Assembly: GCF_000287335.1 (NCBI RefSeq)
Contig: NC_018419.1
Location: forward strand, 248,001-312,000
DNA from: a secondary endosymbiont of Ctenarytaina eucalypti
GTDB lineage: Bacteria > Pseudomonadota > Gammaproteobacteria > Enterobacterales > Enterobacteriaceae
DNA length: 64,000 nt
Reading direction: 5' to 3'
Both the position numbers and the translations under genes were made by a program. A model generated the notes under the pieces. The model had not been told where the DNA came from. It did not search any database and saw nothing but the letters and a program-made list of their open reading frames with translations. Below are positions 44,680 to 57,823 of the stretch, piece by piece; position 1 is the stretch's first letter; each line of letters starts with the position of its first letter.

Positions 44680-45802
44680 TGTCCGGTTTACAGCACTCCT
44701 GAGCGGTCATCTCATTCGGTCTGATTATAATATTCAGGTAGGTAGAGCAATAGAAAGAGTCAAGATACTTAACCGCATTACGCTTTTGGGATATTAAAAT
44801 TAATTGAATCATAGAAAAAAGCGATTTTGCTAGCAAAAAAACTCAATGATATTCGTTAGTACCTTCAACGGATCCAAGAAACATACGTCACTACTTCCAT
44901 GATTTCTTATTAGAAATAGATTAGGTTTTTCCTAAATTTTATCACAAATTCTAGACGATCAAAAATGTCAATGTACGTTAATGACATATAGTCATTTTCA
45001 TGCTTAAAACGTGACTTGTTTATGAGGTTTTCTTATACTTAATCAATCATATCATATGCGATAATATATTTAATTAACAAGCTAGTATCGCTGATACTTA
45101 CGCACTTACATCAAAAACTTTTTGTAGAAGTGTCTTTCAAAATTAGAACGTGAATAAAAGATTATTTAATAATCTCTCATGTGTTAACGCACACAGTGAT
45201 GTTTTTCATCTGCAGAAAACAATGTATAAATTACTTTCGGCTCGTGATGGTATCAAGCATTTTTATAGTCGAACGAAATGAGCCGATCTGGAAGAGCGCT
45301 TACTTAAAAAGTCACAATATAACGGGTGTGGAAACAATATCAGATTTAACTAACACATTTAGCTAAAATTATAAACATATAGTATTTTAACATTATTAAA
45401 AATTAATTATTTATTCATATACATCACTTGCAGTATATTAATTTCATACATCGAATGTTAGTGTTGCATAACTTCATCTAAGTTAGATCAAGCCTAAAAC
45501 ACATCACTAAGAACCATTATATTACAGTGATCAACAAACTAGTTTTTTTCTTCAAAACGAATGCAGGTTTCCCGGATTCCTTTGAAAGGTATAAAAAGCC
45601 TACGTCAGTATTTACATCACAATAGGAATTAGTCTAAATAGGACGTTTAATGTTTATTAAGGCATAAGATGCTGATTACATCGAACTCTACATCATTTTT
45701 AGGTTATCGTTACATATATTTGTAATTTTTTTATCTGCATATTAGGATATACGAGGCATCTGAGAGCAACATGAATTAGCTCTTGATTATAAGGAGAGAG
45801 AC

Positions 45803-46237
45803 TTGGAATCGCCATTAGGAGCTGATTTAGCGCGCCTTGTTCGAGTATGGCGTGCCTTAATTGACCATCGCTTAAAACCTTTGGAACTTACACAGACGCA
45901 TTGGATCACTTTACATAATATCTACCAGTTACCTCCTGAGCAGTCTCAGATTCAACTGGCCAAAGCTATCGGTATCGAACAACCATCCTTGGTACGGACG
46001 TTAGATCAGCTCGAAGAAAAAAAACTCATTACTCGGCATACCTGTACTAATGATCGTCGAGCGAAACGGATTAAACTAACTGCATCTGCTGCGCCTATTA
46101 TTAAAGAAGTTAACGATGTTATCGACAGCACTCGAGATGCAATCCTTAAGGGTATTAGCGAACCCGAGCTTCAGGTGTTGAGCGACATGATTGCCAAGCT
46201 GGAAAAAAACATTCTGGCACTATATAACAAGTGTTGA
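45803..46237 (+). CDS. slyA: MarR-family transcriptional regulator SlyA, TTG start
   Basis: SlyA is a dimeric winged-helix regulator that often relieves H-NS silencing in enterics. From the TTG at 45803 it has 144 residues, the E. coli and Salmonella length; slyA also starts at TTG there. AAGGAG is six to seven bases upstream. Nearly the whole DNA-binding region is unchanged: [47 protein letters not shown] and the wing [11 protein letters not shown]. The C-terminal dimerisation helix is more divergent. No terminator is evident. A retained global regulator is unusual in so eroded a genome. Confidence 0.95.
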   Translation: MESPLGADLARLVRVWRALIDHRLKPLELTQTHWITLHNIYQLPPEQSQIQLAKAIGIEQPSLVRTLDQLEEKKLITRHTCTNDRRAKRIKLTASAAPIIKEVNDVIDSTRDAILKGISEPELQVLSDMIAKLEKNILALYNKC

Positions 46238-47859
46238 TGGGGTTACCTAGCGGTCGCTTATTGTGGTGCGCGAAAAACAGCTTCATAGCCAGTTTTTTCC
46301 TCAGCGTACGTAGAAAAGCAATGGCGCGTTGACAAGGTCATCATTTGGCTTTTTGCTTATCTTCACGACATCTCGTTGCTAAGTGCAGATCGGCCTCTTC
46401 GCTGCACTACGATTAAAGTATGATCACCATTTTCCCGTACTCGCAGCTCCAGCGCCTGTAGTTAATTTATCATACCTCAATACTTTTCCCAGCCATACTC
46501 TGCCTATTATGCACTAATAATCCGCCAAGTAGGCGTTACTTGGAGCTCTAATGATATTAGATTTATAGCCTCTTGCAACCTGCAGTGTTTCATCTTAGTA
46601 TGGGGTATACTGTGCGTCAATTTTTAAGCCTGTTTGACTCTAAACCAGTACGCTATCATACATACAGCATCATGATGCACTGCTACGATTTTTTTATTTT
46701 TTTAACAACAACCGACTGTAGTCTTGCATCCCGGTAAATCAATGCATTGCTAAAAGGTCAAATGAGCGGTTTTGAAAAAACATTATGTGCTTAGCTGAGG
46801 TTTAAGAAAGGTATTTATTTTTTTAAAACCACCTCAGAAATATAGTAAAAATCGCCTATCAGCTTGCTGTTATGAGCGCAAACTGACAGCGTCATGCCGG
46901 AAGAAATATCATGATTAAACGTTTCATCATCAAAAACTTAGTAACTCTAACATTCTGCGGGGAAGCCCCAAGGATAAAAAAGAATACAGAGTTAAAGCTA
47001 AATGAGCTTTTAGAACATCCGAGCACCCTGTAATACACAAATATAATATTAAGTAATATAAAAACTAAATATTACTAAACGTAACAACACTTGCCTATTT
47101 TAGGTAACTGCGTTCTTACACTACAAAAACTTGATTGAAAAATAAATATTTTGCTAATGACGGGCTCAGTGTAGTTGCTGTATAGACAACAAACCCTTAA
47201 CCAGTGCTCCTGAGCTGACAGTATAGATCTGTCAGTGGGTTTTTACTATATGGGAGGAGAAAAAATGCTTTCTGGAAGGCGTGAATAGTTCTTGATTTTT
47301 CCGAAAGAAAAGAGAATAAATGTCGGCATAACAACCTCAAGATATCCTGAGATTACTGACTTACTAATAGATCGTACTAATTGTAATATTTTTACATCCT
47401 TTTTCATTCCACGGGAGTGTGTAGCGACTTAGCTGCTCGAGGCCCTATTGTTTAGCAGAATGAACGGTCTCTAGCATTATTCTCATAAGGCGTCATCCGG
47501 TAAAAAACCTTGACTACGACTTTCACCTCAACCCAAGTGCGGACCATGGTCAGAGAGACTAAAATAACTACCTAAAATTTTTGGAATCAGGATATAGCTC
47601 ATTTCAACCAGTGAAAGCTATCAATAACTTATTTCCCCTTTTTAATGATCATTCACTTCTTCTCAGAAGCTCGTTTTCACCGAGGAGATACGATTATAGT
47701 ATAAGTAAATCAATATTTTACGCCTGGCTATCGGGGTGCAATATGACACCTTATGATTTGGAAAATCGCGCACCATGAAAGTAACCTATATTACAATCGC
47801 TATTAACAACTTTGGCATTTCTGAGCGACTAAGGTCTCTATTATATCATACCCGTTAGA

Positions 47860-47882
47860 ACTACTGCATCACAGGCAGTAGT
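47860..47882. repeat. Perfect 8-bp hairpin
   Basis: ACTACTGC and GCAGTAGT pair around a 7-base loop. It is short enough to be chance, but resembles the longer hairpins of the window. Confidence 0.5.
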
Positions 47883-50379
47883 CTGTAATCAACTTCTAAA
47901 TATTATTCCTGTCTGGCTTTTATCTACTGCACGTAGCGCATATGCTTTACTCTGTATGTTCGGCACGCTGCATCTAGACTATTCATTCGCTTTCACCACA
48001 AAACCCTTTAGGTTAGTGCTATCAATGACTACATAAGTACTTTTAGTGCATCTTGAGATTGATCTGCTAATCCTGGAGTTTTGCTCACTGACTGCGTACA
48101 GAATACGCCCAGGCATCTTGGTAGCGGATCCATGAGATGTTGAATTAAGTCAACTCATCCCTCTGCGGCCTCTCAGAGAGGAAACAACTCAGTGCATTAT
48201 TCAAACCCTAGTCATGACCTTATCTGAGTAGATATAAGGGTAGGTCACGCTCTCTAAGAGAACTGTTTTTTGTTCATGCAGAAATAGATGACTACTGAAC
48301 CCACAATACCGTCACTCTTCTTTTCTGTTTGAGAGCGTTGCTATCAGAAAACGAAAAAAGATTGTAATATATAGTTTTTAATAGAAGTAAGTTGTTGAAA
48401 TAATAAGATTTATCCAGGGTAATAATTGCCGAATATTGCAATTACTTAAAAAAGTCATGCGATACATGAAATGATCTTTGGTAATTGACGATACAGAAAT
48501 AACGGTGATATAGGGGCTCTGTCGGGTCTGATATAATAGAGACCCTATTCCCTATCATTAGTGCCGCGGTTGCTGAAGACGATTATAATATCATGTAATT
48601 TCATGATGTGTTGTTAAAAAAGATCATGTGTACTTTTATGCAATTCGCCTGTGCAATATTAAGCAGCAACATATTATGAACGCAGCTGTTTAATTGAACA
48701 TGAGAATCTAATTAGCAGGTAACCCCAACTAAAAAAAACAACTAGGCTATCAGCCTACCCACGCCAGAAGAAACCAATGATGTTTCGCTTTAAAAGACTT
48801 CAGAATAACAATGTGGGTCCCCACAACTATTACCGGCAGGCAGGTCGAGGAGGCGGAGCAATGATTCACGCGCGCTCATCGATGACGCGGTTAATAATGC
48901 CAAAGACAATATAAATCACCGCACAAGTTTTTTATTGACGACACGCTCGCTAAAACTTTAGATTTTAAAGACAACACTTGTAATCAATGATTGCAAAATC
49001 ATAATAAACAGTATATCCACGATGCAAAAAGTTTTCTACTCTACTATAATGCAAGTGTCGTATGACAGCATATCACTCTGCTTTCCCCTCATGTACGGAA
49101 TGTAAAACGCTGATACAATACAACTTTAATCACAAAACCACGGATATCGCGTCATATGCTTAAGATATAAATTTCATTATATATTATACTTTAGTATTAA
49201 AGGCATTGAGTCGTTTGGATCCGTTAGCTTTTTCGTTAATACACTGGATACCTTACTTAAAAAAGTACTTTTCTGAATATTATGCTACAGAACCGTATAT
49301 TGCGCTAGCTTTCGCCATCCCAGTTATTTGCATCTACATCGGCGGGAACCGCCATCTAAAGGCCGGTCATATTCTTTGTCAAAACTTGCGACTAATGTTG
49401 ACGATGAGCGTCACATAGCTCAACCCTATGGTCGGCAGAGAACAGCCCTCTCGACCAGAGAGTTAAATAAGATCACATCTATCCTGTTTATCGCCTACAA
49501 GTGCCAGATGCCCATGTTTTTGTGTTTTTTTTGCTCGATAGGTGGAGTAAAAATCCACTTCGCTGTCGCTAAAGTGACTTTACACACAGAATCTGCAGTG
49601 GACGCCGTCTTGCATGCGGCGAGCTTATCTCCTTACATTAGTAATGCTTATAAATCAATTATTTCTGTATTATGGTAGTAGATAGATCTTTAGTCACGCT
49701 GACTTTCGTCTTGCATGTGTTTTCTACCGCTGTCTATTAGCATCGTAACAACAAACGATATCGACGTTGCTCTAAGGCTGGAAATATTTAGCAGACGGGC
49801 AGAATAGAGCAGTCGAAGCTGATCATGAAAATAATTTCAGCCTAGGACTTTCTGCCTTATTGATCACCCTTCGGCGTCAAGTCATTGCACTGTGATATAG
49901 AGATATACTTCTGATGCCCGCCAAGTGATTAGATGGTGTCTTACTGCGTAATATCGCGATACCAGATAAAGCTGGTTTCTCATGTTTTACGCGTATTGAC
50001 TTCTTGGTTCCCCTTATGGAATGATTGCATTCGATCTCTAGCAGATTAGCACTACTCAGATATGAAACCTAGCAGTTTCTAGATTAAGTTTATTATCAGC
50101 CTGATGCCTGTCGCTGTTTTGATCATGCAATGCATGGCACAAGCTGTATACGCACAATGCCTTCTCCGGTTTTTCGGAAGGCGGCGGACTCAGCGGCAGC
50201 ATTCCTCACCAACACCCACAGTCGAGACTCATGAGCATTTCCTAGTATTCCTTGATGCTTAAACAGCGCTGGGGAAGGAAAGCAAAGCGAGCTTCCCTCT
50301 TGAAAAACGTGATCAAGCACGATATCATCGCTAACGATTTATCGTTAAGCAAAGCAAGACAAATATCCGCTAGAAAAAA

Positions 50380-50408
50380 TTAGCGAAAGAGTACGCTATA
50401 AGCATAAT
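50380..50408 (+). promoter_or_regulatory. Possible tRNA-Val promoter
   Basis: TTAGCG (50380-50385) and CATAAT (50403-50408) are separated by 17 bases; the -10 matches consensus at five of six positions, the -35 at three. The start would be about 30 bases before the tRNA. Confidence 0.35.
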
Positions 50409-50447
50409 AATTATCGAGAGTTTGATGCATTAGTAAATGTTATGTTT

Positions 50448-50524
50448 GCGTCCGTAGCTCAGTTGGTTAGAGCACCACCTTGACATGGTGGGGGTCGGTG
50501 GTTCGAATCCACCCGGGTGCACCA
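50448..50524 (+). tRNA. valV: tRNA-Val (anticodon GAC) with G3-U70 and U4-G69
   Basis: A 77-base cloverleaf with encoded CCA. The anticodon loop TTGACAT (50480-50486) gives GAC, reading GUC and GUU. D arm, anticodon arm (CCACC/GGTGG), variable loop and T arm (GGTGG-TTCGAAT-CCACC) are complete and nearly identical to E. coli tRNA-Val(GAC). The acceptor 3' strand is CGGGTGC where E. coli has CGGACGC, so base pair 3-70 becomes G-U and 4-69 becomes U-G; the discriminator is A73. G3-U70 is the main identity element of tRNA-Ala. It stands alone in non-coding DNA with no clear terminator. Confidence 0.97.
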
Positions 50525-51429
50525 AATCTTTTCTCCCCATTTAAATGTCTCTCTTATTTTCATCACCTTACTGTTTTAATTGAAGAAATCAATATTATAA
50601 CAGTTCCTGCGTATAAACTAACACCCAGGAAACCCGGAGGTTCTGGAGGTTCTCAGAATCTGAATACCCTTTCAACCCTATAGCTATAACCATCGTCTCA
50701 CCCCACCTAAGCATCTTAATTAGGTAGATGAAGTAGATGCTAATAACTCCTAAGTATCAGTTATAGTTATCATAACTTCTTCTCAAGTACTAATTTTTAA
50801 TTGCAGGGTTTCATCCGTAGTGTAATTCTCGCCAATATTATGTCTCCATGCCCTGAAGGTATCATCGGCTGTATTAATGGTATCAACAGCAGATCATAAT
50901 CGCCATGTATATCGTAATAGTAATCAACCGACCCCTCCCTGATTACAAAGCCACTTCTCGTTATTGAACCACCAGAGACACGTATACGCAGTACTACTAT
51001 GTCATCAATAAGCATAAATATTTTTCTATGTCGGAGTGATTTATCCAGTGATGCGAGTACTTACGCTATACTCTAGCTTAAATTTCCATACTCGTTTAAC
51101 AAAGCCTTGCTAGGCTGTGTTCTCAGCGGACCCCATCGACATTTTCACTGCATGTTCCTTTTTTATTCCCCCCCGTTCACTTAGAGTGTTCTCTGGACGA
51201 GAAGAGCATAGTCTTAGAAATATAGTAGCGGCGCCATAAGTTTATAACATGCGTTAACGCATCCCTACATCACCCCTGTGCGACAGGATACAAACCACCT
51301 TTTATTATTAGAATTTCAGGGATGATGAGAGAATAGTTAAAGCGTAAATATACTTTTTTCAACAAAGGTTCGCAGTAGTTAAAACATCTCGCCTACTATA
51401 AGCTGTATTTTTTCTTGCAAGCAGGATTT
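50525..51429. other. Non-coding stretch between tRNA-Val and murJ
   Basis: No gene recognised. A 72-codon minus-strand frame at 50797-51015 has no known motifs. No clear terminator follows murJ on the minus strand. Confidence 0.5.
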
Positions 51430-52968
51430 CTAAGACTTCGGCGAGCGAGAAAAGTGATGTAGCCGGCATCCTAGTACCCACAGCATTGAGAAATAGACGA
51501 TAGCTCCTCCCCCTACTACGCTTATCAGGCGCAGCAGCCGGCAAGGCATGTGGCCCTCTTCCCAGTTCGGCATTAACGATAAGATCCCCACTAATGCTGC
51601 GGCCATAGTTATCACCGCTAGAATCAAACGGCAGAAAAAGCCGAGCCAGTCCGGTTGCGGCTGAAATATTTTTTGTCGGCGAAGTTGCCAGTATAACATG
51701 CCAGCATTGAGTAAGGCAGCCAGGCCAATCGAAAGCGAGAGCCCGGCGTGTTGCAGAGCGCCGATAAAGGTCAAGTTCATGAGTTGTGTCATCACTAGGG
51801 TAATCATTGCTATACGTGCCGGCGTTGTGATGTCTTGGCGTGAGTAAAAACCGGTAGCGAGGACCTTGACCAAGATCAGACCCACTAAACCCACGGAGTA
51901 GGCTATCAGCGCACGCGCTGTCATCAAGGCATCAAAATGAGAAAACTGGCCGTACTGAAACAATGCAATTGTCAGAGGGTGCGCCATGATGCAAAGCGCT
52001 ACCGAGCTAGGCAGCGCCAGCATCAGTCCTAAGCGTAAGCCCCAATCTAGCAGGAGGCAGTATTCATCGCGCTTTCCGCAGGTAACATTACGCGATAGCG
52101 AAGGTAATAAAATGGTTCCTAACGCACCGCCTAGGACCCCTGCGGGTAACTCCATTAGGCGGTCGGCGTAATACATCCATGAGACGGACCCGGCTGAGAG
52201 AAAGGAGGCAAAGATGGTGTTGATAATCAGTGAAACCTGACCTACAGATACACCGAGGATAGCTGGTCCCATTTTATTTAGTACGGACCATACGCCAGCG
52301 TTGCAAAGTTGTACTCTAGGTAGCACCAGCATACCAATTTTTTTCAAATTCGGTAGTTGACATACTAATTGGAGAATGCCGCCGGCGAGCACGGCCCAGG
52401 CTATCGCGATGACTGGTGGATGAAAAAACGGTGAAGCCAGAAGTGCGAACCCGATCATGCTGATGTTAAGTAATGTTGGCGAAAACGCTGGCACTAAGAA
52501 CTGGTTCCAGGTGTTAAGTATCGCGCTCACTAGAGACGTGAGTGAAATGAATAAAACATATGGGAAAATAAGATGTAACAGCGAAGTCGTTAGAGCGAAT
52601 TTCTCCGGTGCATCTGCAAACCCCGGAGCGGTAATCATAATGATCCAAGGCGCCATGACGATACCAAAAACGGTAACCATTGAGAGCATCAGCGTGAGAA
52701 ATCCGGCGATATGAGAGATAAACGCTCGAGTTTCCTTATCGTTATGCTGGTTCTTATATTCCGCTAAAATAGGCACAAACGCCTGCGAAAATGCGCCTTC
52801 GGCGAAGATACGCCGAAGTAGGTTGGGAATTTTAAAGGCTACAAAAAAGGCATCGCTCGCTATGCCTACGCCAAATACCTGCGCAAGGATAACGTCGCGC
52901 ATAAATCCCAATACACGGGACAAAAGTGTCATGGAGCTGACTTTTCCCAAAACTTTTAATAAATTCAT
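51430..52968 (-). CDS. murJ: Lipid II flippase MurJ
   Basis: MurJ moves lipid II across the inner membrane for peptidoglycan synthesis. The 512 residues match E. coli (511), with about 14 hydrophobic segments of the MOP/MATE-like fold. Conserved cavity and family residues are present: Arg18 and Arg24 in [11 protein letters not shown], Arg52/53 in [16 protein letters not shown], and later [29 protein letters not shown] and [14 protein letters not shown]. The C-terminal segment after HFS is divergent. Retention with the alanine racemase indicates that a murein wall is still built. Confidence 0.96.
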   Translation of the reverse strand: MNLLKVLGKVSSMTLLSRVLGFMRDVILAQVFGVGIASDAFFVAFKIPNLLRRIFAEGAFSQAFVPILAEYKNQHNDKETRAFISHIAGFLTLMLSMVTVFGIVMAPWIIMITAPGFADAPEKFALTTSLLHLIFPYVLFISLTSLVSAILNTWNQFLVPAFSPTLLNISMIGFALLASPFFHPPVIAIAWAVLAGGILQLVCQLPNLKKIGMLVLPRVQLCNAGVWSVLNKMGPAILGVSVGQVSLIINTIFASFLSAGSVSWMYYADRLMELPAGVLGGALGTILLPSLSRNVTCGKRDEYCLLLDWGLRLGLMLALPSSVALCIMAHPLTIALFQYGQFSHFDALMTARALIAYSVGLVGLILVKVLATGFYSRQDITTPARIAMITLVMTQLMNLTFIGALQHAGLSLSIGLAALLNAGMLYWQLRRQKIFQPQPDWLGFFCRLILAVITMAAALVGILSLMPNWEEGHMPCRLLRLISVVGGGAIVYFSMLWVLGCRLHHFSRSPKS

Positions 52969-55530
52969 GGTTTTATTTATCTATTATATCCCTGGTCTTC
53001 TACCAGATAAGTGCGTTTTGTTAATAACAATGCAGAATCCTATTCTTCTGTTACGTTTTATTCTCTTATTCTTGCAATCTCAGGTGTATTTTTTATCAGA
53101 TACAACCTCATCATAATCCATGTTAGAGAGACATCTCTTCACTGAACTAAGTAAGATATGCAGTCTTTTTATGAAAAAATACGCCGTGTATTTATGCACG
53201 TACCTTCAGCTGGTAACGCTTGTACGCCCCGCAGTAGGATCAGTGGCTTTATTCTCTTCCTTAACCGATACAGAATCATGGGAGTAACGTGTCATCATAA
53301 GCGCTTATAAGACGACATATTTTGGATTTTTTTGGTGAAGTTATGCTTTATTAAGTCTGGTAGGGCATGTGAATCAGTGGTGCGGCCATGTAGCGTATCA
53401 GAAGAGATTATGGCACATATTACACGCTTATAGACTCGTGCAAGATAACGTGCACCATCATCTTCGTCTCTAGATGCATGCTCAAGGATTTTCTATTTAT
53501 CCTTTACCTAAAACTTTTAAGCAGCAGTGTATCAGTCACCTAATAAGTAATATCATCACATCTTGACCTTTTATACTGATCTGAACTCTCTTCACTTACT
53601 TACGGAGCACAGGATAGTGTAAGCGCTTAGGAACAACTCTATTAGAGTAAAACTCTAGTCAACATATTCATGTCAAATGCTTAACAAAAATTTAAAAACC
53701 CCTTGCATCACAAGCATTGCTCTGACGCTCTAACCTGAGTCGCAATCTGATTGTCTACACCGCTGGCAAAATCTCTTGTCTGTTTATATAGTAATAACTG
53801 AGGAATCTACGCATGCTATAATAACCTCTCGCTTCTTGAGGGAGTCGTGATAAGTGAGCGGTCAGTGCTTTTAAAATTTAGCTTATCCACAGAAAAAATT
53901 AATCGAAAGAACCCTAGTCAGGTAACCAAAAGATTCCCTAAAATTTTAATTTTTTCAACAAACCCCAGGTTTAAAAAAGTTTTTTCTACGCTTGCGTCCT
54001 TATGTATCTTTTCTATACTCGTTAGTGGAATGTTTTCAGACCGTTGCGTATGGCCGAGAAAAACTTGAGACGTTAAGGGTTGCATAGTGCTCTATGTTGC
54101 CCGGAGACAATTCCTCCTCGCCGTTTTTAACAACGAGATAACAACAGATTTTACCCTCCTTTAAAAAAGGCATAACAAGAGAGATTTGGCAAGCAGTTTA
54201 TAAAACAGAGCAGGCTGTTAGTGAAGACAGCGCAGCCTCTGATTCTGACGACGCGGCTCTTCAGTCTGGAACAGCTTGATCTGTTTACATTCACCTTGTT
54301 TGATAGTCAATTTTTGAATAGCAGTGAATAATATCTAAACTTAAGTAAGTTATCTCCATCGATCGCCGGAGATAATCAGAACGTGCTAGTTCAAAGCACT
54401 GCTAGACGATCATCTGAGTTCACGTATTTATCATACATCAATGGACGCTAAGTGGAATAATCGTAATTCTAAAAACTCTTCACTATCATCGGGGCCTATT
54501 CAGCAGGTAACTAATGCCGTCCAGAGCGGAGAATAATGGTTGTGATAGGATTTGACGAGTCATGTAATCCTATTAGATTTAATAAAGCTATGATGCAGAG
54601 ATGCATCTATGTGACTGTTATATGAGATGTATTTGCGATATTTTTTAGCTCGGCGCCGTAGAGCCGGCATGACACCTCACTCAGGCTAAGGCGACAATAT
54701 ATTGTTTGGCGTATTGAAATAACTTAAAGCACACTGCAATTTTTCTGACTAGCAGCGCCCCCGCTTCCTCTAAGATTATACGATAATAACTTTTGCGGGG
54801 CGTGATACAAAACCACGGTTAACCTTTTCCGGAGTTGGAAACATCAGCCCGTAGTATACCTTCTTCATCTAGACTGGTAAATATAGTCTGATCATAGACA
54901 GCTCTTTGGTTAGCTGTAGCTCTCCCTATGGCCTAAGTCTAAATAAGCGATTATGCTTCGCGAATAAGTTGCAGGGAAAGCAGAATCGTATGGCTAATAT
55001 GAATTTTCTAATAAAAAATATAGGGTTTTTTATTCCTTTCATCTCAATCAAAGTTGTAATGGCTAACATGGGTCATAAAATCTAAATACACGCACTCCGC
55101 AAGAATGTGGATTATAAAAAAGCTACCCCTCCCTAAGATAATTCCTCTACTCCGCCATAAGCAACCAGAGTTCACTCGGTTACCACAATTTAGGTGCAGA
55201 TTTATTTTTTGCATAGCGTGAAGAAATTTATTACCATGCGCACTGTAGACTTTTCTATTCATCATCGCGATGAGCGAACGGTATATAGATGAGTCAGCTC
55301 TTGCAACCTGAACAGGTATCGTCGATAAATTAGAGCTTCTGACGAATGACTAATAAGCAATGCGTATTATGAGGTCCTTCAGACTGTATATTGCATTACT
55401 AATAATAGTATTAGTATCGCCTAAAACGGCCCATTTGAGTTACAAACGTCAAACATTATCATAAATTTAATATACACAATCGCACCGCATTCATGCTGCT
55501 CTATTTTTATAAGAGAAAAGGAATTGTCGT
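52969..55530. other. Non-coding stretch between murJ and ptrB
   Basis: No gene recognised on either strand. Near 53338-53360 there is a stretch resembling 33718-33740, with the differences I count all being transitions. Short open frames (for example 53847-54068) show no family features. Confidence 0.55.
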
Positions 55531-57621
55531 ATGACCTTGCCACCCAAAGCTGAAAAACGACTTGTTACGTTAACAGTACACGGCGATGCCCGCACAGATA
55601 ATTATTACTGGCTACGCGATGATCAGCGTCAAGACCAGGAAGTGCTCAGTTATCTTCAGAAGGAAAATGCTTACGGTACCATGATGATGGCTAAAAATGA
55701 AACGTTGCGGAAGCAACTATTCACAGAAATGGTGGAGCGCATTCCTCAACAGGATCATTCTGCTTACTACGTCTGGCGTAATTATCGCTATCAAAGTCGT
55801 TATGAAGAAGGTAACGAACACGCTATCTACATGCGTCAGCCGGCATCGGCAAATCCAAAAGAGTCCTGGGAGGTTTTGCTAGATGGCAATCAGCGCGCTA
55901 CAAAAGGCGAATTTTATACGATGAGCCGACTAGATATCAGTCCTGATAATCGTATCATGGCTGTCGCTGAAGATTTTTTATCCAGGTGCCTCTATGAGTT
56001 ACGATTTAAGGATGTAGTGCGTGATGCATGGTTTCCGGAAGTCATTGAATACACGTCTTCTAGTTTCGAATGGGCTAACGACTCCCGGGTGCTGTATTAC
56101 GTCCACAAGCATCCAAAAACGTTACTTCCATATCAAGTATGGCGCCATATAGTGGGCACGACGAATACAGAAGATGAGCTTATTTATGAAGAAAAAGATG
56201 ATACTTTTTATGTTAACGTACATAAGACCACCTCGCAGCGCTATATTCTAATCGTCCTCAGCAGCGCCACATCTGGTGAAACCCTGCTGATAGATGCTGA
56301 CGATCCAAAATCAAAACCGAAGAGATTTTTACTGAGGAGGCGCGATCATGAATATTCACTAGATCATTATCAAGGCTGCTTCTATATTCGATCTAATCGC
56401 GAAGGTAAAAACTTCGCGCTGTATCGAGGACAGTCCGGTGAGGAAAGCATGTGGCAGGTATTAGTCCCAGCACTAAAAGAAGTGGTGCTAGAGAGCTTCT
56501 TGCTGTTTCACAAGTGGCTGGTAATAGAGGAACGCCATTTAGGACTAACCACACTCCGGCAAATTAGTTGGTTAACTGGCGAAGAAAAGAACATCACATT
56601 TGATGATCCCGCATATATGACTTGGTTAGCCTATAACCCAGATCCAAAAAGTGTGAAGATGCGTTACGGTTACTCCTCCATGACCAAACCAACAACATTA
56701 TTTGAGATTAATCTGGACACCGGAGAACGTAAACTGCTAAAGCAACAGAAGATAAAAAACTTTCAAGAAGAATTGTACAGCAACGAACGTCTCTGGGTCG
56801 CCTCCCGAGATGGCGTACAGGTTCCCGTATCGCTGGTGTACCGAAAGGATTTATTCAAGCCTGGGAGTAATCCTCTGCTAGTTTACGGCTACGGTTCCTA
56901 CGGCAGCAGCATGGATCCGGATTTCAGCTCTAGCCGGCTGAGTTTACTGGACCGTGGATTCGTCTTTGCGTTGATACACATACGCGGAGGTGGAGAGCTA
57001 GGTCCAGCGTGGCACGAAGATGGAAAATTACTCAATAAAATGAATACATTCAATGATTTTATTGACAGCAGCCGAGAACTCTTACGTCAAGGCTATGGAG
57101 CGCCCGACAAAGTATTTGCGATGGGCGGCAGCGCTGGTGGACTGTTGATGGGCGCAGTTATAAACCTCGCTCCGGATCTTTTTAAGGGTGTGGTGGCACA
57201 GGTACCTTTTGTGGATGTAATCACCACCATGCTCGATGAATCTATACCTCTGACTACTAGCGAATACGAGGAATGGGGAAACCCGAAAGATGAAATCTCC
57301 TATCGTTATATGTTGCAATATAGCCCTTATGACCAAGTTCGGGCGCAGAATTACCCCCATCTATTGGTCACTACGGGCCTGCATGATTCACAGGTGCAAT
57401 ATTGGGAGCCAGCAAAGTGGGTCGCCAAATTACGTGAATTCAAAACCGACGATCATATGTTATTATTATATACTGACATGCATTCCGGCCACGGCGGAAA
57501 ATCAGGTCGCTTCAAAGGCTACGAGGAAGTATCGCTGATATATGCCTTTATTCTGGCGCTAGTGCAAGGCAGTACCTCCCCCTTCCCAACGGGGGGGAGG
57601 GATAATCAAGCCGCTGCCTAG
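55531..57621 (+). CDS. ptrB: Oligopeptidase B (prolyl-oligopeptidase family serine protease)
   Basis: Cytoplasmic protease cutting short peptides after Arg or Lys. The 696 residues cover the E. coli protein (686) end to end: an N-terminal beta-propeller from PPKAEKR to about 410, then the alpha/beta hydrolase with [29 protein letters not shown], nucleophile Ser534 in MGGSAGGLL, Asp619 in TTGLHDSQV and His654 in [10 protein letters not shown]. The last 16 residues are not homologous and are encoded across a G/C-rich hairpin (57575-57600), as if the original stop was lost. AAAGGAA lies about nine bases before the ATG. Catalytic residues are all intact. Confidence 0.95.
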   Translation: MTLPPKAEKRLVTLTVHGDARTDNYYWLRDDQRQDQEVLSYLQKENAYGTMMMAKNETLRKQLFTEMVERIPQQDHSAYYVWRNYRYQSRYEEGNEHAIYMRQPASANPKESWEVLLDGNQRATKGEFYTMSRLDISPDNRIMAVAEDFLSRCLYELRFKDVVRDAWFPEVIEYTSSSFEWANDSRVLYYVHKHPKTLLPYQVWRHIVGTTNTEDELIYEEKDDTFYVNVHKTTSQRYILIVLSSATSGETLLIDADDPKSKPKRFLLRRRDHEYSLDHYQGCFYIRSNREGKNFALYRGQSGEESMWQVLVPALKEVVLESFLLFHKWLVIEERHLGLTTLRQISWLTGEEKNITFDDPAYMTWLAYNPDPKSVKMRYGYSSMTKPTTLFEINLDTGERKLLKQQKIKNFQEELYSNERLWVASRDGVQVPVSLVYRKDLFKPGSNPLLVYGYGSYGSSMDPDFSSSRLSLLDRGFVFALIHIRGGGELGPAWHEDGKLLNKMNTFNDFIDSSRELLRQGYGAPDKVFAMGGSAGGLLMGAVINLAPDLFKGVVAQVPFVDVITTMLDESIPLTTSEYEEWGNPKDEISYRYMLQYSPYDQVRAQNYPHLLVTTGLHDSQVQYWEPAKWVAKLREFKTDDHMLLLYTDMHSGHGGKSGRFKGYEEVSLIYAFILALVQGSTSPFPTGGRDNQAAA
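57575..57600. repeat. G/C hairpin in the 3' end of ptrB
   Basis: CCTCCCCC pairs with GGGGGAGG around a 10-base loop, inside the last codons of ptrB. No T-run follows (GATAATC). Confidence 0.6.
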
Positions 57622-57797
57622 TCAACGGCGAGTCTCTTTCCCCCTTGTTGATGATCCTAGGCTAAGATAACTTAATGTAGTTTAGCAGACACATCGTCCA
57701 AGTTAATGCTAAAGCTAGTGTAGACACATAGAGTCTTGACCCTCAGATCTAGTACTTTATCTGGCACCAGAAATCACCGAATTTCGGGATAAAACAT

Positions 57798-57823
57798 CAC
57801 TCAGCCTCACTCAGCCTCACTCA
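57798..57823. repeat. Short tandem repeat, 10-base unit
   Basis: The unit CACTCAGCCT occurs twice in a row and then partially (CACTCA). Probably replication slippage in non-coding DNA. Confidence 0.7.

Larger units (their letters stand above)
42971..45802. other. Non-coding stretch between grxD and slyA
   Basis: No recognisable gene. It contains a CCTACC/GGTAGG stem near 43286-43301, an IS-end-like motif at 43635-43661, a perfect 16-bp hairpin at 44170-44209 and a 10-bp hairpin at 44645-44679. Two segments near 43430 and 44070 share ATGCTGAT and GAGGCG and could be related. Confidence 0.6.
46238..50447. other. Four kilobases without a recognisable gene before tRNA-Val
   Basis: No gene is supported. 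It contains a CTGACAG/CTGTCAG stem near 47214-47234 followed by TGGGTTTTT (terminator-like, plus strand), a perfect 8-bp hairpin at 47860-47882, and nested stems near 48510-48560. The open frame 49328-49678 has no recognisable domain. Confidence 0.55.

Noticed and set aside
57798..57823. Tandem repeats as a CRISPR array
   Set aside because: Only two and a half 10-base units without spacers.
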